Source: Planctomycetota bacterium (GTDB lineage Bacteria > Planctomycetota > GCA-002687715 > DRQF01). Taken from it: a stretch of 10,090 nt of DNA. The stretch covers positions 1 through 10,090 of the forward strand of contig WFTN01000046.1 of assembly GCA_015485455.1 (NCBI GenBank). The letters are read 5' to 3'. Made by a program: the position numbers and the translations under genes. Below are positions 7,097-10,090 of the stretch, piece after piece. Within the stretch, counting starts at the first letter, position 1. Every line of letters starts with the position of its first letter. A model generated the notes under the pieces. That model made no database searches. It was not told where the DNA came from and saw nothing but the letters and a program-made list of their open reading frames with translations.

Positions 7097-7466
7097 ATCA
7101 GGTGTTGGTGACTGTTTGGGTTCACACAACGTTAACTCTTACGATCAAACGCTTTACAGCCATGATCAGCTCAAATTCGAAGGCGAATTTACCCCGTTTC
7201 TTTGGACATCTGGGATGTCTCACACCTTCAACCATTCCCGGACACCTGAAGTTTCATGATTTTTGCTCTTGGGAGGTGAATTTGAATTTAGAAACATCAG
7301 CGGACGCGTTCTAGGAGGACCCGCAGTTTTGGGGGTTCTTGAAGGCGGCGCCGCGAATCAGGCTTCCATGGGTTTTACCCAATGAAATCCCGCGGGCCCC
7401 TTGGCTGACGGAAGTCCTCGAACGTGAGAAGTCCTCAAATACGAATGAAATTCGAGTTACAGAGCC
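7097..7466. other. divergent intergenic region before fusA
   Basis: No family-level gene is seen in this stretch between the divergent secreted-protein gene and fusA, and I could not identify convincing -35/-10 pairs for either. It must hold both promoters. It contains two strong Shine-Dalgarno-like sequences on the plus strand (GGGAGG 7271-7276; AGGAGG 7313-7318), each followed by a very short reading frame (described separately), and a 10-base palindrome GCGGCGCCGC at 7345-7354. The ribosome-binding site directly before fusA is weak (only AGAG close to the ATG). Confidence 0.6.
7282..7408 (+). other. chain of three possible leader mini-ORFs upstream of fusA
   Basis: After GGGAGG (7271-7276) a TTG at 7282 opens ten codons (NLETSADAF after the start) ending in TAG at 7312-7314. 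That stop overlaps AGGAGG at 7313-7318, which lies ten bases before a TTG at 7329. The second frame runs 18 codons (GVLEGGAANQASMGFTQ) to TGA at 7383-7385, and this stop overlaps an ATG (ATGA at 7382) that opens eight more codons to 7408. All three would use rare or short starts and may be chance. The arrangement is that of coupled leader peptides. Confidence 0.25.
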
Positions 7467-9554
7467 ATGGCAACAGAGCTATCGAAACTGCGCAATATCG
7501 GGATCAGTGCCCACATTGATTCGGGCAAGACGACCCTAACCGAGCGCATCCTTTTCTATACCGACCGTATTCACTCCATTCACGAAGTCCGTGGTAAGGA
7601 TGGCGTTGGCGCCACCATGGACTCCATGGAATTGGAGCGCGAGCGCGGTATTACTATCGCTTCCGCTGCGACCTCCGTCGAGTGGAAAAACCACGACATC
7701 AACATCATTGACACCCCTGGACACGTGGACTTCACCATCGAAGTCGAGCGGGCCCTGCGAGTTCTTGATGGAGCCGTCTTGGTTCTTTGTGGTGTCGCTG
7801 GCGTCCAAAGCCAGTCCATCACGGTGGATCGCCAAATGCGACGCTACAACGTCCCCCGGGTTGCCTTTATCAATAAGTGCGACCGGACTGGCGCTAACCC
7901 CATGCGCGTTTGCGACCAACTCAGGGAAAAACTCCACCTGAACGCTGTCATGATGCAAGTCCCTATCGGCTTGGAAGGCGACCACGACGGTGTCGTTGAC
8001 TTGGTCACCATGCGGGGAATCATGTTCGAGGGTGAAAACGGCGAGAACCTGGTCGACGTGGAGATTCCGGAAGAACTCCGGATCGAGTGTGAAAGCCGAC
8101 GTGAAGTTCTCCTGGATGCACTCTCCAACTTCAGCGACGAACTCATGGAGTTGGTCTTAGAAGAAAAAGAGATCCCAGTTGAAATGATCATGAGCGCTGT
8201 CCGCACCGGCGTTCTGGCTCTGGAGTTGGTTCCGGTTTTCTTGGGCTCTGCCTATAAGAACCGCGGCGTTCAGCCTCTTCTCGACGCCGTTATCGCATAT
8301 CTGCCAGATCCCACAGACGTCACCAATTACGCCACCAACCCGAATGACGAAGAAAACAAAGTCGCCGTCACCAATGACTCGGAAGACGAGCTTCTTTCTT
8401 ATGCCTTCAAATTGGAAGATGGCGCTTACGGGCAACTCACCTATGTGCGCGTCTATCAGGGCACTCTGAACAAAGGCGACTTCGTCTACAACGCACGAAC
8501 CGGCAAGAAGCACAAACTCGGCCGTATCGTGCGTATGCACTCAGATAAGATGGAAGACATCACCTCAGCTGGCGCTGGCGACATCGTTGCCATGTTCGGT
8601 ATCGATTGCGCTTCTGGTGACACATTCCGCGACAAGAACACAGAGCTCACTTTGAGCGCCATGCACATCCCGGACACCGTGATCGACTTGGCCATCAAAC
8701 CAAAAGAGCGCAAAGGCACGGCAAACATGTCGAAGGCCCTTCAGCGTTTCACCAAGGAAGACCCAACGTTCCGCGTTCGTGTCGATCCCAAGAGTGCCGA
8801 GACGATCATCTCCGGCATGGGTGAGTTGCATCTGGAAGTTTACGTCGAACGCATGAGGCGAGAATTCGACTGTGAAGTCGAAGTCGGCAAGCCACAGGTT
8901 GCTTATCGTGAGCGTATGACCAAGCCAGTAGAATTTGACTACACCCATAAGAAGCAAACCGGTGGTTCTGGTCAATATGGCCGAATCATTGGCAAGATTG
9001 CTCCGAACGAAGAAGGCAAATTCGTCATGGAGAACAATGTCACCGGCGGCAATATCCCCCGGGAGTTCATTTCTTCAGTGGAAAAAGGCTTCAAGTCCAT
9101 GTTGGAAGAAGGCTCCCTCATTGGAGCCCCAGTGGATGGGCTTTGCGTTGATCTCCAAGATGGTGCCCACCATGCAGTCGACTCCTCGGACAACGCTTTC
9201 CAAGCTGCCGCTCGCGGTTGCTTCCGGGAATACTATGTCAAGGGTAAGCCTCAAGTCTTGGAGCCAATCATGACAGTTGTCATTGAAGGCCCCACCGAGT
9301 TCCAAGGCGAAATGGTTGGGACGGTTCTCCAACGTCGTGGTATGCTGATTGGTACGACTGAAGACACGGGCTTCGTCCGCATCGAGGCAGAGGTGCCATT
9401 GAGTGAGATGTTCGGGTACGCCACAGACTTGCGCTCAGCGACTCAAGGCAAAGCCGAATTCACCATGGAATTCCATCGTTACGCCGGTGCCCCACGAGAC
9501 GTAGAAGAAGAATTGGTAGCAGCCTACCGGGCCGAACGAGAAGCTGGGAACTAA
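7467..9554 (+). CDS. fusA: translation elongation factor G, mitochondrial EF-G1/spdEFG-like
   Basis: A full-length 695-residue EF-G, the GTPase that drives ribosomal translocation. The G domain has [10 protein letters not shown] (P-loop, residues 15-24), the switch I block [13 protein letters not shown] (51-63), DTPGHVDF with the catalytic His86 (82-89) and NKCD (136-139). Later domains show [36 protein letters not shown] domain II sequence, [16 protein letters not shown] (domain III), domain IV with [12 protein letters not shown], and the domain V block [32 protein letters not shown] (Ser rather than the usual Ala), [11 protein letters not shown] and [11 protein letters not shown] closely parallel human mitochondrial GFM1, so I place it with the spdEFG1/mtEFG1 subfamily. 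It is not flanked by rpsL, rpsG or tuf. The ATG is preceded only by a weak AGAG. A second gene follows after 21 bases, probably in the same transcript. Confidence 0.97.
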   Translation: MATELSKLRNIGISAHIDSGKTTLTERILFYTDRIHSIHEVRGKDGVGATMDSMELERERGITIASAATSVEWKNHDINIIDTPGHVDFTIEVERALRVLDGAVLVLCGVAGVQSQSITVDRQMRRYNVPRVAFINKCDRTGANPMRVCDQLREKLHLNAVMMQVPIGLEGDHDGVVDLVTMRGIMFEGENGENLVDVEIPEELRIECESRREVLLDALSNFSDELMELVLEEKEIPVEMIMSAVRTGVLALELVPVFLGSAYKNRGVQPLLDAVIAYLPDPTDVTNYATNPNDEENKVAVTNDSEDELLSYAFKLEDGAYGQLTYVRVYQGTLNKGDFVYNARTGKKHKLGRIVRMHSDKMEDITSAGAGDIVAMFGIDCASGDTFRDKNTELTLSAMHIPDTVIDLAIKPKERKGTANMSKALQRFTKEDPTFRVRVDPKSAETIISGMGELHLEVYVERMRREFDCEVEVGKPQVAYRERMTKPVEFDYTHKKQTGGSGQYGRIIGKIAPNEEGKFVMENNVTGGNIPREFISSVEKGFKSMLEEGSLIGAPVDGLCVDLQDGAHHAVDSSDNAFQAAARGCFREYYVKGKPQVLEPIMTVVIEGPTEFQGEMVGTVLQRRGMLIGTTEDTGFVRIEAEVPLSEMFGYATDLRSATQGKAEFTMEFHRYAGAPRDVEEELVAAYRAEREAGN

Positions 9555-9575
9555 GAAAGAAATAGGGAGATTCCC

Positions 9576-10090
9576 ATGAGTATCACAGACCAGAATCGGC
9601 CTTTGCGCGTGTTCGACAAAGTCCTCAAGGGCGGCCTTGGAGCCGGCAACTTGGGTATCATCATGAGTCGTCACGGCACAGGCAAGAATGCAATCTTGAC
9701 CTCAATCGCAATTGACCACGCCATGAGCGGTGTCAATACGTTACACGCCTGCGTCGGCAAGAGCGTTGATGAAATTCGCGCCTATGACGACCAAGTGTTG
9801 CAAGCTATGATCGCCGCCCATGGCATTCAGAATCATGCTCAAACGATGACAACGGTTGAACGTCACAAGCAGATTTACACCTACGGAAGTGGCGACATGA
9901 ATGTCGAGCGCCTCCGCAACACCCTGGTATTCTTGGCCGAGCATGCTCAGTTCAAGCCGGGTTTGGTGGAGCTGCAAATGTGGCCCGACTTCGAGACAAC
10001 AGACGAAGAGACCATGAGCGCTCTTAAGAAGCTCGCAGTTGAGTTCGAAACTGAAATTTGGATGAGTGCCCACACTCACAGAAATGAGGA
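9576..10090 (+). CDS. RecA/KaiC-like P-loop protein with degenerate Walker A, C-terminus beyond window
   Basis: The first 171 codons of a gene that runs off the right edge, starting at ATG 9576 with GGGAG six bases upstream. The opening FDKVLKGGLGAGNLGIIMSR (residues 13-32) leading to HGTGKNAILTSIAID has the layout of the KaiC/RadA/RecA-type ATPase core: a strand, a P-loop, then a helix. The next strand, VNTLHACVGKSVDEIRAYDD, fits the usual 'see the product as if switched on' second strand. The P-loop reads SRHGTGKN (31-38): the first Gly of GxxxxGK[ST] is Ser and the last Thr/Ser is Asn38. A second conserved-looking stretch is VFLAEHAQFKPGLVELQMWPDFE (118-140), near the expected Walker B position, and EIWMSAHTHR (160-169) resembles a later core strand. 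I recall similar 'cytoplasmic' P-loop proteins in spirochaetes and deltaproteobacteria, but I cannot name the family. Close linkage to fusA suggests co-expression; the function is unknown. Confidence 0.85.
   Translation, partial: MSITDQNRPLRVFDKVLKGGLGAGNLGIIMSRHGTGKNAILTSIAIDHAMSGVNTLHACVGKSVDEIRAYDDQVLQAMIAAHGIQNHAQTMTTVERHKQIYTYGSGDMNVERLRNTLVFLAEHAQFKPGLVELQMWPDFETTDEETMSALKKLAVEFETEIWMSAHTHRNE

Noticed and set aside
7339..7539. Plus-strand frame of 66 codons overlapping the start of fusA
   Set aside because: It overlaps the first 70 bases of fusA in another frame, lacks a ribosome-binding site, and has no protein-like signature.
7872..7883. NKCD in place of NKMD or NKLD in the G4 motif of EF-G
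   Set aside because: The third position of NKxD is variable, so Cys there does not by itself imply altered nucleotide specificity.

Overview
The window is a bacterial chromosomal segment of roughly balanced base composition. It is densely packed with ordinary housekeeping and small conserved genes, and I see no insertion sequence, phage gene, CRISPR array, rRNA or tRNA. The best lineage clue is the elongation factor G. Its sequence (P-loop HIDSGKT, then [10 protein letters not shown] and [14 protein letters not shown]) resembles mitochondrial EF-G1 and the bacterial 'spd' EF-G subfamily of spirochaetes, planctomycetes and deltaproteobacteria more than classical EF-G. It also stands outside a str operon (no rpsL, rpsG or tuf beside it). 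Together with the mix of other families, this suggests a planctomycete-like or other spd-group bacterium. That placement is inference.

Left part (1-2725), minus strand, read right to left: a small four-helix membrane protein of unknown function, an NAD-type isocitrate dehydrogenase, and a MATE-family efflux transporter that runs off the left edge.

Centre (2995-5579): a plus-strand YbaN/DUF454 inner-membrane protein meets, tail to tail with only 7 bases between, a minus-strand series. In transcription order that series is a VF530/DUF2132 small protein, a scramblase/LOR-fold protein, a PhnA/YjdM zinc-ribbon protein and a CutC-family protein. Gaps within the series are 25 to 115 bases, so it may be one loose transcription unit of stress- or homeostasis-type genes, but nothing in the sequence proves shared function.

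Between 5580 and 6092 lies about 0.5 kb with no convincing gene, apart from a clear Rho-independent terminator at its right end. That terminator closes a monocistronic minus-strand gene for a secreted, Met-rich protein of unknown family (6093-7064).

Right part (7077-10090): a divergent intergenic region of about 400 bases carries two strong Shine-Dalgarno-like sequences and a chain of tiny abutting reading frames. It leads into fusA (EF-G). Twenty-one bases after fusA begins a RecA/KaiC-like P-loop protein, cut by the right edge, whose Walker A motif is degenerate. The most interesting items are this fusA-linked degenerate P-loop protein, the mini-ORF chain before fusA, and the mitochondrial-type EF-G itself. 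I did not find strong evidence for a wholly new multi-gene system.
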